Origin: a virus | DNA: 43,989 nt | Virus record (IMG/VR): IMGVR_UViG_3300033388_004471 | Location: 1 to 43,989 of that record | Reading direction: 5' to 3' (one strand) | In this document: positions 1 to 7,795 of the stretch, piece after piece | How positions within the stretch are numbered: the stretch's first letter is position 1 | How the letters are laid out: each line of letters begins with the position of its first letter | Made by a program: the position numbers and the translations under genes | Notes under the pieces: model-generated | Databases searched by the model: none | Told to the model about the DNA's origin: nothing | Seen by the model: the letters and a program-made list of their open reading frames with translations, nothing else

Positions 1-114
1 ATAGCCTTGTGTATTACGCTTCAACAATATTAGTTATGTTAACTACCAAATGTTAACTTCAAGACCGCCAGTGCTTGGTACCGCTTGCCAACCCAATGCT
101 CTACATGCATTACC
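1..114. repeat. Terminal redundancy, left copy (identical to 43876-43989)
   Basis: The first 114 bases are repeated exactly as the last 114 bases. This is either a short direct terminal repeat of the virion DNA or, as likely, the overlap left when a circular assembly is linearised. It falls inside a small leftward gene (43-276), so the right-hand copy carries only the 3' end of that gene (from 43918). The unique genome length is 43,875 bp. Confidence 0.95.
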
Positions 115-276
115 GATATAAGTGTCAGCATTATCTAACATTGTTTGAATAGTATCCACAGTTGCATTGTTGCGAATATGGTTTTCAACCCAATCAGCTA
201 TTTCTTGCTGATCTTTACCCATGTCAGTTGCTTCAATGTTGAATCCGTTCATATTTTCATTTGTCCATTTTTTCAT
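43..276 (-). CDS. Small early protein, unknown function (77 aa)
   Basis: I do not recognise this 77-residue, mildly acidic soluble protein. It has no membrane segment or cysteine cluster; the middle (residues 20-60) looks helical. The start is supported by a strong ribosome site, AAGGA eight bases before ATG, the spacing shared by several neighbouring leftward genes. A consensus-like sigma70 promoter and a leader hairpin lie just upstream, and nearly the same leader precedes the next gene (416-586). It is probably a host-takeover early gene, inferred only from position and promoter strength. Confidence 0.75.
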   Translation of the reverse strand: MKKWTNENMNGFNIEATDMGKDQQEIADWVENHIRNNATVDTIQTMLDNADTYIGNACRALGWQAVPSTGGLEVNIW

Positions 277-359
277 TTTATCCGTCCTTTTTTAATTGCT
301 TGCTAGCGTTATTGCTATCAAGTGATGTCATTATATAGTATTTACCTAGTAAGTGTAAA
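277..359 (-). promoter_or_regulatory. Early leftward promoter plus leader hairpin, copy 1
   Basis: Read on the minus strand there is TTTACA (354-359), an 18-base spacer and TATAAT (330-335). The leader then contains a stem-loop at 299-322 (arms CTTGATAGC and GCTAGCAAG, one mismatch, loop AATAAC), followed by AAGGA eight bases before the ATG at 276. Nearly the same block occurs at 587-670. A host sigma70 promoter is the simplest reading; the hairpin may protect the mRNA 5' end. Confidence 0.75.
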
Positions 360-365
360 GTATTT

Positions 366-421
366 AATAATATCTCAATGCACCAACTAACAAGGTTGAT
401 GCATTAGGTTATTATTTAGTA
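366..421 (-). repeat. Conserved intergenic stem-loop repeat, copy 1 (second copy 43608-43672)
   Basis: This block recurs at 43608-43672 with high identity, and its right part (GCATTAGGTTATTATTTAGT) occurs a third time at 43852-43871. It can fold: AATGCA at 377-382 pairs with TGCATT at 400-405 and CAAC pairs with GTTG inside. It covers the stop codon of the gene above it (416-418) and precedes the promoter of the gene below. It may be a terminator or processing hairpin between early genes, although no U-tract follows the stem. Confidence 0.6.
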
Positions 422-586
422 TTCTTTAACTAGGTCACGACCATGACCTGTTGCCGTACTTACACCATTAGAGTAGTAGCGAAAGCCTGAATTGTTCGCT
501 TCAAATAATCCATCTTTGCATTTTGTGGTAATTTGAATCACCTTGCCATTTCTATTCTTGTACTTCATATTTTCTTGCAATTTCAT
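416..586 (-). CDS. Small early protein, unknown function (56 aa)
   Basis: This 56-residue ORF begins MKLQENMKYKNRNGKVIQ and ends GHGRDLVKEY. It is basic, with one cysteine and a probable beta-rich fold judged from its alternating hydrophobic and aromatic residues. I do not recognise a family. AAGGA stands eight bases before the ATG, and a near-consensus promoter with a leader hairpin lies just upstream, almost identical to that of gene 43-276. The twin leaders suggest two co-regulated early genes that share a duplicated control region while their proteins are unrelated. Confidence 0.7.
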   Translation of the reverse strand: MKLQENMKYKNRNGKVIQITTKCKDGLFEANNSGFRYYSNGVSTATGHGRDLVKEY

Positions 587-670
587 TTTATCCGTCCTTT
601 TGTTAGTTGCTTGGTAGCGTTATTGCTATCAAGTGATGTCATTATATAGTAATCAATAGGTGAGTGTAAA
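587..670 (-). promoter_or_regulatory. Early leftward promoter plus leader hairpin, copy 2
   Basis: On the minus strand there is TTTACA (665-670), an 18-base spacer and TATAAT (641-646), then the stem-loop 610-633 and AAGGA before the ATG at 586. The -10 region, start region and hairpin are almost identical to copy 1 (277-359), while the spacer differs, as expected if promoter and RNA elements are selected separately. Confidence 0.75.
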
Positions 671-706
671 GTATTTAATATTTATTTTATACAGTGGTGT
701 ATAAGC

Positions 707-725
707 ACATCTGCACTAAATGCAT
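707..725. repeat. Inverted repeat arm A (partner 1065-1083)
   Basis: The 19 bases here are the exact reverse complement of 1065-1083, forming the outer arms of the nested palindromic structure. The shared core is CTGCACTAAATGCAT. Confidence 0.85.
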
Positions 726-763
726 TAAAGAGGTATTGTACTTAATAGTCAATGAGTGTATGA

Positions 764-803
764 GTTGTAGCGTTAATTGCACTAAATGCAATAAATAGGG
801 GGT
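764..803. repeat. 40-bp inverted repeat, left arm (partner 988-1027)
   Basis: Thirty-seven of 40 bases match the reverse complement of 988-1027. The core TAATTGCACTAAATGCA is conserved. A diverged direct copy of its first half (GTTGTAGCGATAATTGCA) lies at 830-847, and a diverged direct copy of the partner arm lies at 940-968, so the region is built from several copies of one module in both orientations. Confidence 0.85.
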
Positions 804-884
804 TGCGTTAATGTGTAGTTGGTGTATGCGTTGTAGCGATAATTGCATCATTTGCAGCGGTTTTGAGGGGTTATATACCTTTTT

Positions 885-913
885 TTGAAAATGTGGCTAC
901 AATTACATATATA
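885..913 (+). promoter_or_regulatory. Candidate rightward sigma70 promoter for the virion operon
   Basis: TTGAAA at 885-890, a 17-base spacer and TATATA at 908-913 form a plausible promoter pointing into the terminase operon. It sits at the centre of the inverted-repeat structure. No phage RNA polymerase is encoded, so host holoenzyme recognition is expected. Confidence 0.45.
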
Positions 914-987
914 AGGTGTGTATAGTGCGCGAGATGCATTTAGTGCAATTATCCATACAACCCTTGGTATGTATGGTGTCTAGCGGT

Positions 988-1027
988 ACCCCCTATTTAT
1001 GGCATTTAGTGCAATTATCGCTGCAAC
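988..1027. repeat. 40-bp inverted repeat, right arm (partner 764-803)
   Basis: This is the reverse complement of 764-803 with three mismatches. The 184-bp gap between the arms contains the rightward promoter candidate. Confidence 0.85.
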
Positions 1028-1085
1028 CCTTGGTATCAGTGAGTTGTATAAATAGAGGTATTACATGCATTTAGTGCAGATGTAC

Positions 1086-1173
1086 TAATACAGTGGTGTA
1101 TACGTTAATACAATGGTGTATACGTTAATACAATGGTGTATGTGCAGTTGGTGCTTATACAATGGTGTATGTG
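1086..1173. repeat. 20-bp iteron-like tandem repeats
   Basis: Three direct copies of a 20-bp unit (TAATACARTGGTGTATACGT) lie head to tail at 1086-1105, 1106-1125 and 1126-1145, with a partial copy at 1154-1173 and an outlying copy at 687-706. Each contains TACANTGGTGTA, a dyad of TACA and TGTA half sites, so a dimeric DNA-binding protein could recognise it. Arrays like this are typical of replication origins or repeated operators. Confidence 0.75.
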
Positions 1174-1273
1174 AGTGAGTGTGTGAGTGTGTGAGTGTGA
1201 GTGTGAGTGTGAGTGTGTGAGTGTGAGTGTGAGTGTGTGAGTGTGTGAGTGTGAGTGTGAATGTGAATGTGAA
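1171..1273. repeat. GTGTGA/GTGA minisatellite
   Basis: About 100 bases consist almost only of GTGTGAG and GTGAG units, with all C absent from this strand. The reverse strand gives a spurious ORF of repeated His-Thr-Leu. Such asymmetric G/T runs can melt or slip easily, and this one lies directly beside the iterons. Confidence 0.9.
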
Positions 1274-1284
1274 AAAGAGGGTAG

Positions 1285-1330
1285 GGGGCATCCCCAAGAG
1301 GGCGTTCAAAGGGTGGGGCGTATTCCCACC
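1285..1330. promoter_or_regulatory. Two small G/C hairpins upstream of the terminase genes
   Basis: GGGG-CAT-CCCC at 1285-1295 and GGTGGG/CCCACC at 1312-1330 (7-base loop) are the only GC-rich stems in the gene-free region. They lie 40-90 bases before the small terminase start. They could be a packaging-site element or a leader hairpin; no U-tract follows, so terminator function is unlikely. Confidence 0.4.
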
Positions 1331-1372
1331 GAAAAATATCACTTTTTGAAAAAAATATGGTATGATTGAGTT

Positions 1373-1864
1373 ATGCAACAAGAGATAATCACATTGACAG
1401 GTATACCCACATGTTTGATACCACCTGATACACCTACGTTCCTAACTGACATTACATGGGAAAACATTTTGTGCAATTTACAAAGTGGTATCCCTATAAC
1501 CAAGACACTGTCCAACTTAGGTTGTAAACCAAACGTGGCAGGTAAAGTTATGAGTTGGATTTACAAAGATGCTGAAAGAAAGGGTATCTATCTTTCAGCC
1601 CTTGAGGTTCAGTCTGAGATATTGGCACAACAAATAATAGAACTTTCAGATGGTACTTATAACGAAAATCCTGATGAAACCGTCCTCATACCAGAGGATA
1701 TTAAACGTTCCGCTTTGCGCATTAAAACCCGAACGTTTTTGATTGAGAAAAATAACGAACGATTTACTCCTAAGTCAATCAAGGAGGTTCATCATGTTGA
1801 TCTTAACGAAGCTATGAAGTTGGCAGAAAAAAACATAACCGACATTTGTGAGAGAGTGGAATGA
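1373..1864 (+). CDS. Terminase small subunit
   Basis: This 163-residue protein is the DNA-recognition subunit of the packaging motor. It directly precedes and overlaps (ATGA) the large-subunit gene. Residues 35-75 have a helix-turn-helix character (repeated Leu/Gly-Cys-Lys around NLGCKPNVAGKVMSWI), followed by helical, charged oligomerisation segments and a C-terminal helix rich in Glu/Lys, the usual small-terminase layout. The ATG has no clear Shine-Dalgarno sequence, so it may be translated weakly or from a leader effect. The call rests on position and architecture rather than a diagnostic motif. Confidence 0.75.
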   Translation: MQQEIITLTGIPTCLIPPDTPTFLTDITWENILCNLQSGIPITKTLSNLGCKPNVAGKVMSWIYKDAERKGIYLSALEVQSEILAQQIIELSDGTYNENPDETVLIPEDIKRSALRIKTRTFLIEKNNERFTPKSIKEVHHVDLNEAMKLAEKNITDICERVE

Positions 1865-3387
1865 GTGATAAACAGGAATTATTTACTAGAATATTACAGT
1901 TTAAATATGACCCTGAAGGGTTTATCAACTACGCTTTCCCGTGGGGGCAAAAAGGAAAAGACTTGGCTCAGTTTAAAGGATTGCGAAAATGGCAGTTAAA
2001 TGAGGTCAAACGTATTGCTAAAATTGTCGTTTCCAACAAAACCAAGATAGCATCAGGTGTACCCTCCAAAGTCATATACATCGCCATTTGTAGCGGTAGA
2101 GGTAATGGTAAAAGTGCGTTTTTGGCAATGTTGAACTTGTGGATGATGTCTTGCTGGTTTGGCACTACAATGATTGTTACAGCAAACACTGAAACCCAGT
2201 TAAAGACAACAACCATGGCTGAACTGAGAAAGTGGGCGACACTATTGATAAACGCCGACTGGTTTGAGTGTACTGCCTTGACAATACGTCCAGCACCATG
2301 GTTTGTCATTTTACTCAAAGAGCAGATGAAAATTGACTCAACTTATTACTATATTCAAGCCAAGCCATGGAATGAGGACAATACTTCAGCGTTTGCTGGT
2401 CCTCACTCACAAAGAGGTATGATGGTTACGTTTGATGAGGCTAGTGGTATTGATGACAAGATCTGGGACGTAACAGAAGGTTTTTTCTCGGATATTTCCC
2501 CAATGCGCTTATGGATTGTAATCAGCAACCCTCGCAAGCCTACAGGTAGGTTTTTTGAATGTTTTCACCGAAACAAAAAACGATGGCTAACTACTAAGAT
2601 TGATGTAAGAACTGTGGAAGGAATTGATCTGACTTTTGCCGAAAGGTTGATAGAGGACTATGGTATTGACAATGACACTGTTAAAACAGAGGTTTTGGGT
2701 GAATTTCCATCTAAAGGGGCAAACGCACTGATAAGTCCAGTACATGTGAATGAGGCAATGACTAGACCAATGCCACCTTGGTTTTATGGGTCTAACCATG
2801 AACCTTTGATACTTGGTGTAGATGTTGCTCGTTTTGGCGATGATAAGTCCGTATTGTATTTTAGACAAGGTAAGGATGCACGCTCTATACCACCTGAGAA
2901 GTATCGTGGTTTAGACCTTGAGGAATTGGCAGATAAAGTGGTGTTTGCGATAATGAAATACCATCCTGATGCGGTAATAATAGATGGTACTGGTGTCGGT
3001 GGTGGTCTTTGTGATATTTTGAAAAGACGAGGATTTATTGTTATTGAGGTACAATTTGGTACGAAGTCATCAAATACAGATAAGTGGCCACTCACAAGAG
3101 ATGAGATATGGTGTAAGATGGCAGACTGGACAATGAAAGAAGTTTACCTTGTGGATTCAATATCACTCAAAGACGATCTTAGTGGACCTTTGTATGATAT
3201 TGATGTTAGAGGGCGTAAGAATATTGAAAGTAAAAAGTCAATGAAAAAGCGTGGATTAAATTCACCAGATGAGGGTGATGCTCTAGCTATAACTTTCACT
3301 GTAGATATTAATAACTCACGTTTCCAAAACAGAAATAAATCTAACATGATTCATGCTAAAATGGATTATAACATTTATGGTTATTAA
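1861..3387 (+). CDS. Terminase large subunit
   Basis: This 508-residue protein is the ATP-driven DNA-packaging motor and nuclease. The N-terminal ATPase half shows a Walker A (GRGNGKS, near residue 80) and a Walker B with catalytic acid (MMVTFDEAS, near residue 190), followed by a coupling-type SNP segment. The C-terminal RNase H-like nuclease half shows LGVDVARFGDD near residue 320, then VIIDGTGVGGG near 375 and DEGDALAI near 475, giving the expected three acidic positions. The length is normal. It starts inside the small-subunit stop and is followed by the head and portal genes. Confidence 0.95.
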   Translation: MSDKQELFTRILQFKYDPEGFINYAFPWGQKGKDLAQFKGLRKWQLNEVKRIAKIVVSNKTKIASGVPSKVIYIAICSGRGNGKSAFLAMLNLWMMSCWFGTTMIVTANTETQLKTTTMAELRKWATLLINADWFECTALTIRPAPWFVILLKEQMKIDSTYYYIQAKPWNEDNTSAFAGPHSQRGMMVTFDEASGIDDKIWDVTEGFFSDISPMRLWIVISNPRKPTGRFFECFHRNKKRWLTTKIDVRTVEGIDLTFAERLIEDYGIDNDTVKTEVLGEFPSKGANALISPVHVNEAMTRPMPPWFYGSNHEPLILGVDVARFGDDKSVLYFRQGKDARSIPPEKYRGLDLEELADKVVFAIMKYHPDAVIIDGTGVGGGLCDILKRRGFIVIEVQFGTKSSNTDKWPLTRDEIWCKMADWTMKEVYLVDSISLKDDLSGPLYDIDVRGRKNIESKKSMKKRGLNSPDEGDALAITFTVDINNSRFQNRNKSNMIHAKMDYNIYGY

Positions 3388-3404
3388 ATTTAAAAGGACA
3401 TAGA

Positions 3405-3689
3405 ATGAGACTTAGTTTATTTGTATTTAATTTTTTGACAGGTAAAACATTCATAATGTTTTTTTGGGGATTCTTAGCAGCTGCCATTGGTGGTGCTTTA
3501 TTAGCTAAGTCTAGTAGTAGCGGCGGTGGTAAAGATCCTTATGATCAACAAGAGGCAGAGAGAAAAAGCGCAGAGGCTGCCGAAAAAAAGAAAAAAGAAA
3601 AAAGAAAACAAAGAGGTAATGCTAGTTTGTTCACAGGTGCTGGTGATGATGCTGTTGTTACCTCAGGTAGTAAATTATTGGGTCGTTAA
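3405..3689 (+). CDS. Small membrane-anchored head-region protein, unknown (94 aa)
   Basis: The N-terminal 35 residues are hydrophobic (FIMFFWGFLAAAIGGALLA), followed by a Ser/Gly hinge and a very basic Lys/Glu/Ala helix around residues 45-70. AAAGGA precedes the first ATG; an internal ATG at residue 18 would leave just the Gly/Ala-rich hydrophobic segment. Small proteins of this type between terminase and portal occur in T7- and BPP-1-like podophages, where some are virion or membrane proteins. I cannot assign a role. It could also be a holin-like protein, but no lysis gene adjoins it. Confidence 0.7.
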   Translation: MRLSLFVFNFLTGKTFIMFFWGFLAAAIGGALLAKSSSSGGGKDPYDQQEAERKSAEAAEKKKKEKRKQRGNASLFTGAGDDAVVTSGSKLLGR

Positions 3690-3694
3690 ATATA

Positions 3695-5335
3695 ATGACC
3701 TTGACACAATTGTTAGATAGATATAAAGTCTTAAAAGAAGGTAAGGCTTCGTGGCTTGCTGTATATGACCGTATTGCCCAGTTGATGGTTCCAAGGTATG
3801 CAAACACCTTTCTTGATAGCAACATTGATAAGAATTTTAAAATGGGTACGGATAGAATGTTCAATTCTAAGCCAGCACAAGCGGTTGATAAATTTACAGC
3901 AATTATCGATTCCACATTGACACCATCAAACAAAACATGGCACCAACTCACACTTACTAACGAATCGTTGTTGCAAGATCAAGAAGTTAAGATATGGTTG
4001 GAACAAGCAAACCGTATCTTAATGCGAGAACGTTATAAGCCCAGTGGTAATTTCCAAGCGAACAATACTGAACGTTGGTTTTTAATGGCTGCATTTGGTA
4101 CTGGTGTTATGTTTATTGATTATGAAAAGGCTAGTTTACGTTATAAAACAATCAATCTGAGACATGTATGTATGGATGTCAACCATCAAGGTGTAGTGGA
4201 TACAATGTATCGTACATTAATGCTAACTGCAAATGATGCGGTCAAGCTTTTTGGGCTTTCTAAACTGCCTGACGAAGTAAAAGCAACATTCGATAAAAAT
4301 ACAACTGACAAAAAAATATACGAATTTGTACACATTGTATATCCCAATCCTGAGATTGACGAGGATAAAATAGATTTTAGGTCTAGTCCTTTCATTAGTG
4401 AATATATTGCCGTTGAGACCATGAGACGAGTGGCAGAAACTAAAGGTTTTAGTGCATTTCCGTACTCGGTAGCGCGACATGTTGTCTCAACTGATGAGAT
4501 AATGGGTCGTTCCATTGCTATGACAATCTTGCCTGATGTTAAAATGTTAATGGAAGTTGTAAAGACAACTATCACTGCCATGCAAAAAGAGATCAACCCT
4601 CCTTTGGCTATTCACAGCGATGGTGTATTAGGTGGTGGTCAAAAAGTAAACTTAACTCCAGGAGCAATCAATACAGGTGCTATCAGCAGAGACGGGAAAG
4701 TATTAATACAACCAATCTTAACAAAAACAAGAACTGATATTGGCATGGCAACAGCTGATAGTTTGATAGAGGGTATTGAGAGTGCGTACATGTTGGATTT
4801 ATTCAGGGTGTTAATTGATGCACCTAGAATGAGTGCAACTGAGGCTATGATACGTGATCAAGAGAAAGCAGCATTACTTACGCCCACCATTGGAAGGCAA
4901 CAATCTGAGACTCTAGGTCCTCAGATTAAGCGTGAAATTAGGTTGTTGATTGAGAATGGTGTTTTACCTGATCCACCTGAAGCGATAAGAGGGCAAGATT
5001 TTCAAGTTATTTATACATCACCACTGAATAAATTACAGCAATCGCACGAAGTTGTAGGGTTGCAACAAACTTTAGAAATTATTACACCCATCGCACAAAT
5101 TGATCCTGGTATTCTTGATATAATTAATATTGAAGGTATTACTGAATTGCTACCAGAGCTTACAGGCATTCCATCGCAAATGGTGAACTCACCAGCGAAA
5201 ATTAAAGAAATTAGAGAGGCACGTCAAGAACAAGCTGAAAAGAATGAGGAAATTGATGCAATGGATAAACAAGCAGGTACTGCCAAAACACTGTCTGAAA
5301 TTGACAAGAACTTAAATACTGGAGTTGCTAGATAA
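3695..5335 (+). CDS. Portal (head-to-tail connector) protein
   Basis: This 546-residue protein forms the dodecameric ring through which DNA enters and leaves the capsid and to which the tail is attached. It matches the podovirus head-to-tail connecting family in length and pattern: an N-terminal YDRIAQLMVPRY segment, a central region with SATEAMIRDQEK and LGPQIKREI (typical wing/stem helices), and a charged Glu/Lys-rich C-terminal tail from residue 500. It lies between the terminase and scaffold/capsid genes, its usual place. The next gene starts within its stop codon. Confidence 0.92.
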   Translation: MTLTQLLDRYKVLKEGKASWLAVYDRIAQLMVPRYANTFLDSNIDKNFKMGTDRMFNSKPAQAVDKFTAIIDSTLTPSNKTWHQLTLTNESLLQDQEVKIWLEQANRILMRERYKPSGNFQANNTERWFLMAAFGTGVMFIDYEKASLRYKTINLRHVCMDVNHQGVVDTMYRTLMLTANDAVKLFGLSKLPDEVKATFDKNTTDKKIYEFVHIVYPNPEIDEDKIDFRSSPFISEYIAVETMRRVAETKGFSAFPYSVARHVVSTDEIMGRSIAMTILPDVKMLMEVVKTTITAMQKEINPPLAIHSDGVLGGGQKVNLTPGAINTGAISRDGKVLIQPILTKTRTDIGMATADSLIEGIESAYMLDLFRVLIDAPRMSATEAMIRDQEKAALLTPTIGRQQSETLGPQIKREIRLLIENGVLPDPPEAIRGQDFQVIYTSPLNKLQQSHEVVGLQQTLEIITPIAQIDPGILDIINIEGITELLPELTGIPSQMVNSPAKIKEIREARQEQAEKNEEIDAMDKQAGTAKTLSEIDKNLNTGVAR

Positions 5336-5607
5336 TGAGTAAAACATTAGATCAAATGCTTGACACTGATCAAGCCAAAGCATGGAATGAGAAAGTTAGG
5401 CGAGAGATAAACAAGCAAAAAGCATTGTTTCTACGCACCTTCAATAACCCAGACGGCAAGGCTGTGTTAAAGCAGTTAGAGGAGTTTTGCTATGTGAATA
5501 AATCACCAGCAGACGTAATGAACCCTTACGCAACCTATTTGGCACTAGGTAGACAAGAGGTGTATTTAGTTTTAAAAGAAGTTTTATTGAATAATAAGGA
5601 GGAGTAA
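5335..5607 (+). CDS. Small head protein, Bbp19-like (90 aa)
   Basis: This short helical protein lies between portal and scaffold genes. The sequence around residues 30-50 (LRTFNNPDGKAVLKQLEEFC) and the later YALGRQE-like segment resemble the Bbp19-type proteins of Bordetella phage BPP-1 and related podophages, small head-region proteins of unclear function. Its ATG overlaps the portal stop, so it is translationally coupled. The family assignment is from remembered sequence pattern and is moderate; the coding call is strong. Confidence 0.8.
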   Translation: MSKTLDQMLDTDQAKAWNEKVRREINKQKALFLRTFNNPDGKAVLKQLEEFCYVNKSPADVMNPYATYLALGRQEVYLVLKEVLLNNKEE

Positions 5608-5609
5608 AA

Positions 5610-6344
5610 ATGTCTCAAGACGGATGGAATGACGAGGGTGTAGGTGATGAAAATCGCGCTTATGTAACAAAAGGGAACTGGAAGGACAATAACGCAATGG
5701 TCGATCACATGCGTAAACTCCAGACCACAGCAGATGGTGCAGTGAATATACCTGGTGATGATGCAACTGATGATGATCGTAAAGCATTTTACAAAAAAAT
5801 GGGCAGACCTGATACCGTTGGTGAGTATACTTACAAGATGTCGCAAGGCGGTGATGAGGCTCATCACAAGTGGTTTACTGAGGCGGCTCATAAGCTTGGA
5901 TTATCTGATAAACAAGTAACCTCATTAGGTGAACAGTCAGACATGAGAAACAAGGAAGCAGCAGACAATAACATGGTGAAAATGGAAGCCGAGGTTCAAG
6001 CCTTAAAAAACAAATATGGTACTGAGTTTGACGCTAAAATCACCAAAGGTAAAAAGGTAGTTAGTGATTTAGGATTAAGCAATGAAGCCTTATCTCAGAT
6101 TGAAAAAGAGACAGGTTCAACCGCAATGGTTGACTTGTTCATTCGTCTTGGTGATAAAATTGGTGAAGGGACGTTCAATAATGATAATGCTAACCCTGAT
6201 AACGGTTCAATACTAAGTAAGGCTCAAGCAATAGAGGCACTAAACTCGTTTGATAATGATCTCGAAAAACAAAGGTTATATAAACTTGATGATCCGAAAA
6301 CAGTCGCTTGGCGTAGACAGTTATATAAAATTGCCTACGATTGA
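5610..6344 (+). CDS. Scaffolding / capsid assembly protein
   Basis: This 244-residue, acidic, largely helical protein sits directly before the major capsid gene. It contains the segment PGDDATDDDRKAFYKKMGRP near residues 48-67, common in podovirus scaffold or capsid-assembly proteins, then a long charged helix (residues 100-150) suited to coiled-coil dimerisation, and a basic C-terminal region that could contact the capsid protein. It has a very strong ribosome site (AGGAGG). It would direct prohead assembly and then leave or be degraded. No protease gene is visible. Confidence 0.85.
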   Translation: MSQDGWNDEGVGDENRAYVTKGNWKDNNAMVDHMRKLQTTADGAVNIPGDDATDDDRKAFYKKMGRPDTVGEYTYKMSQGGDEAHHKWFTEAAHKLGLSDKQVTSLGEQSDMRNKEAADNNMVKMEAEVQALKNKYGTEFDAKITKGKKVVSDLGLSNEALSQIEKETGSTAMVDLFIRLGDKIGEGTFNNDNANPDNGSILSKAQAIEALNSFDNDLEKQRLYKLDDPKTVAWRRQLYKIAYD

Positions 6345-6393
6345 TTTTTATGTGGTAAAATCTAGTTTTAGTTTAATTTAATTGAGGAATATT

Positions 6394-7311
6394 ATGCCTG
6401 ATAACATTGAAAACAGTTTTGTACAGGATTACCAAAACAAAGTCTACATGGCTTTGAAAGAAACAGGTGGTAAGTTTGAACATACAGTATCACACGAAAG
6501 CCTTGTTGGTGAAGGATCTGCTTTATTGGAAGTTATTGGGGATACCGAGGCTTGGCAAAAAACTGAGCGTCATTCAGCTACACCAAAACCGTACGACATA
6601 AAACATGACAAGCGCTGGGTTTACTCTGAGTTTTGGCGTACAGTGGCTTTAATTGATACTTATGATCAACTTAAAATGATCATTGAGGTCAAGAACAAAT
6701 ATGCAGGTCTACAGGCTAACGCATTGGCTGTCAAGATTGATAAATCCATTGTTGATGCTTTGGTGGGAACTGCTTTCACTGGTAAAAAAGGTCAAACTCG
6801 TACTGAGCTTCCTGACACTCAAAAACTATACCAAGTGCCAACTGTAGGTCTTAACACTGTTAAGATGCGTAGAGCGCGTATTTTGTTTAAAAAGAACAAT
6901 GTTGATTTAGCTAAGCATAAACTTCGTATCATAGTAGACCCTCAGCAGTTAGATGATATGTTGGCTGAAAATCCAGTTGGTTCAACAGACTACAACTCTG
7001 TCAAAGCATTGATTGACGGCACAATCACTAAATGGATGGGTTATGAATTTCTTGAGTATAACCGTCTACCTTTTGAACCACAGGATGATACAGGTGCTGG
7101 TGTTCGCACATGTATTGCTTATGTTGATGGAGCAGTTGTATTGGCTAAGTGGGACTCTGTTACTACTAGAATGACTGAACGTGATGATCATGACTTTGAT
7201 TGGCAGCTTTATACTAGTGCGTGTTGGGGTGCAACTCGTATTGACGAAAAGTTGGTCATAACTATTGGTTGTGTGGAAACGGGTATTGATGAATTAGAAG
7301 CACAAGGATAG
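6394..7311 (+). CDS. Major capsid protein
   Basis: This 305-residue protein follows the scaffold gene and is the expected major coat subunit. An upstream in-frame TTG at 6382 exists, but the ATG at 6394 is preceded by GAGGA at good spacing and gives the natural start (MPDNIENSFVQDYQ). The sequence resembles the phage capsid family seen in BPP-1-type podophages: a long N-terminal helix, a segment with DKSIVDALVGTAFTG, and a beta-rich C-terminal half ending in a CWGATR-IDEKLV-type motif. HK97-like fold is inferred from the family. The next gene follows after 10 bases. Confidence 0.88.
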   Translation: MPDNIENSFVQDYQNKVYMALKETGGKFEHTVSHESLVGEGSALLEVIGDTEAWQKTERHSATPKPYDIKHDKRWVYSEFWRTVALIDTYDQLKMIIEVKNKYAGLQANALAVKIDKSIVDALVGTAFTGKKGQTRTELPDTQKLYQVPTVGLNTVKMRRARILFKKNNVDLAKHKLRIIVDPQQLDDMLAENPVGSTDYNSVKALIDGTITKWMGYEFLEYNRLPFEPQDDTGAGVRTCIAYVDGAVVLAKWDSVTTRMTERDDHDFDWQLYTSACWGATRIDEKLVITIGCVETGIDELEAQG

Positions 7312-7321
7312 GAGGAATATC

Positions 7322-7795
7322 ATGTTAAAAGCAATAAAAGTAGCAATACGCACAGATGGTGGTTTAGATGGTGGCTATGTTGATGCAGATGCAACTGGTG
7401 ATGTAAAAATATCGATTGATAGTTTTGATTTGAAAGTAATTGCCGATGGTGATGATGGTGCTGATAATACCGAATTAGCGGCTAACGGTATTATTGTTGC
7501 ATCACTCTTACCTCAAGTACACATTATTGGTATTGAGGTTATGAGTGATTTCTCATTATCAAGCACTGCTCGAATAGGTACTAAAAATCAAAATGATTGT
7601 TTTCTTAATGGTGATTTAAAAACTACCCCAATGAAAGTTAATGTGAGTACAAAATCACTTGGGGAATTGGCGGCACATTCCACTAGTGGATTCAATAAAG
7701 GCATTAACACAGATGGGTTAGTGGATATTATATTGAAAGTGGCTGATCAGACCGATAGAGTCGGTACTGTAGTTGTACATATCTACTACATCTAA
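7322..7795 (+). CDS. Capsid decoration/cement-like protein, unknown (157 aa)
   Basis: This beta-rich, Gly/Asp-rich protein has no membrane segment. It lies immediately after the major capsid gene with a strong AGGAGGA site, where BPP-1-like phages encode a capsid cement protein of similar size. Features include DATGDVKISIDSF near residue 25, GTKNQNDCF near 90 and a final hydrophobic strand VGTVVVHIYYI. A role in stabilising the shell is inferred from position and composition; I see no diagnostic motif. It could instead be a head fibre or a neck protein. Confidence 0.75.
   Translation: MLKAIKVAIRTDGGLDGGYVDADATGDVKISIDSFDLKVIADGDDGADNTELAANGIIVASLLPQVHIIGIEVMSDFSLSSTARIGTKNQNDCFLNGDLKTTPMKVNVSTKSLGELAAHSTSGFNKGINTDGLVDIILKVADQTDRVGTVVVHIYYI

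Larger units (their letters stand above)
587..1372. other. Gene-free repeat-rich region; candidate replication origin or packaging site
   Basis: There is no credible gene in these 786 bases, which separate the leftward early genes from the rightward virion operon. The region holds a leftward promoter (587-670), nested inverted repeats (707-1083), 20-bp iteron-like repeats (687-706 and 1086-1173), a rightward promoter candidate (885-913), a GTGTGA minisatellite (1171-1273) and two G/C hairpins (1285-1330). Its place just upstream of the terminase genes, its repeat content and its position at the divergent transcription point all fit an origin and/or pac/cos region. This is an inference. Confidence 0.6.

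Noticed and set aside
1085-1381. 98-residue leftward frame with poly His-Thr-Leu
   Set aside because: It is only the reverse reading of the GTGTGA minisatellite and iterons, without ribosome site or sensible composition.
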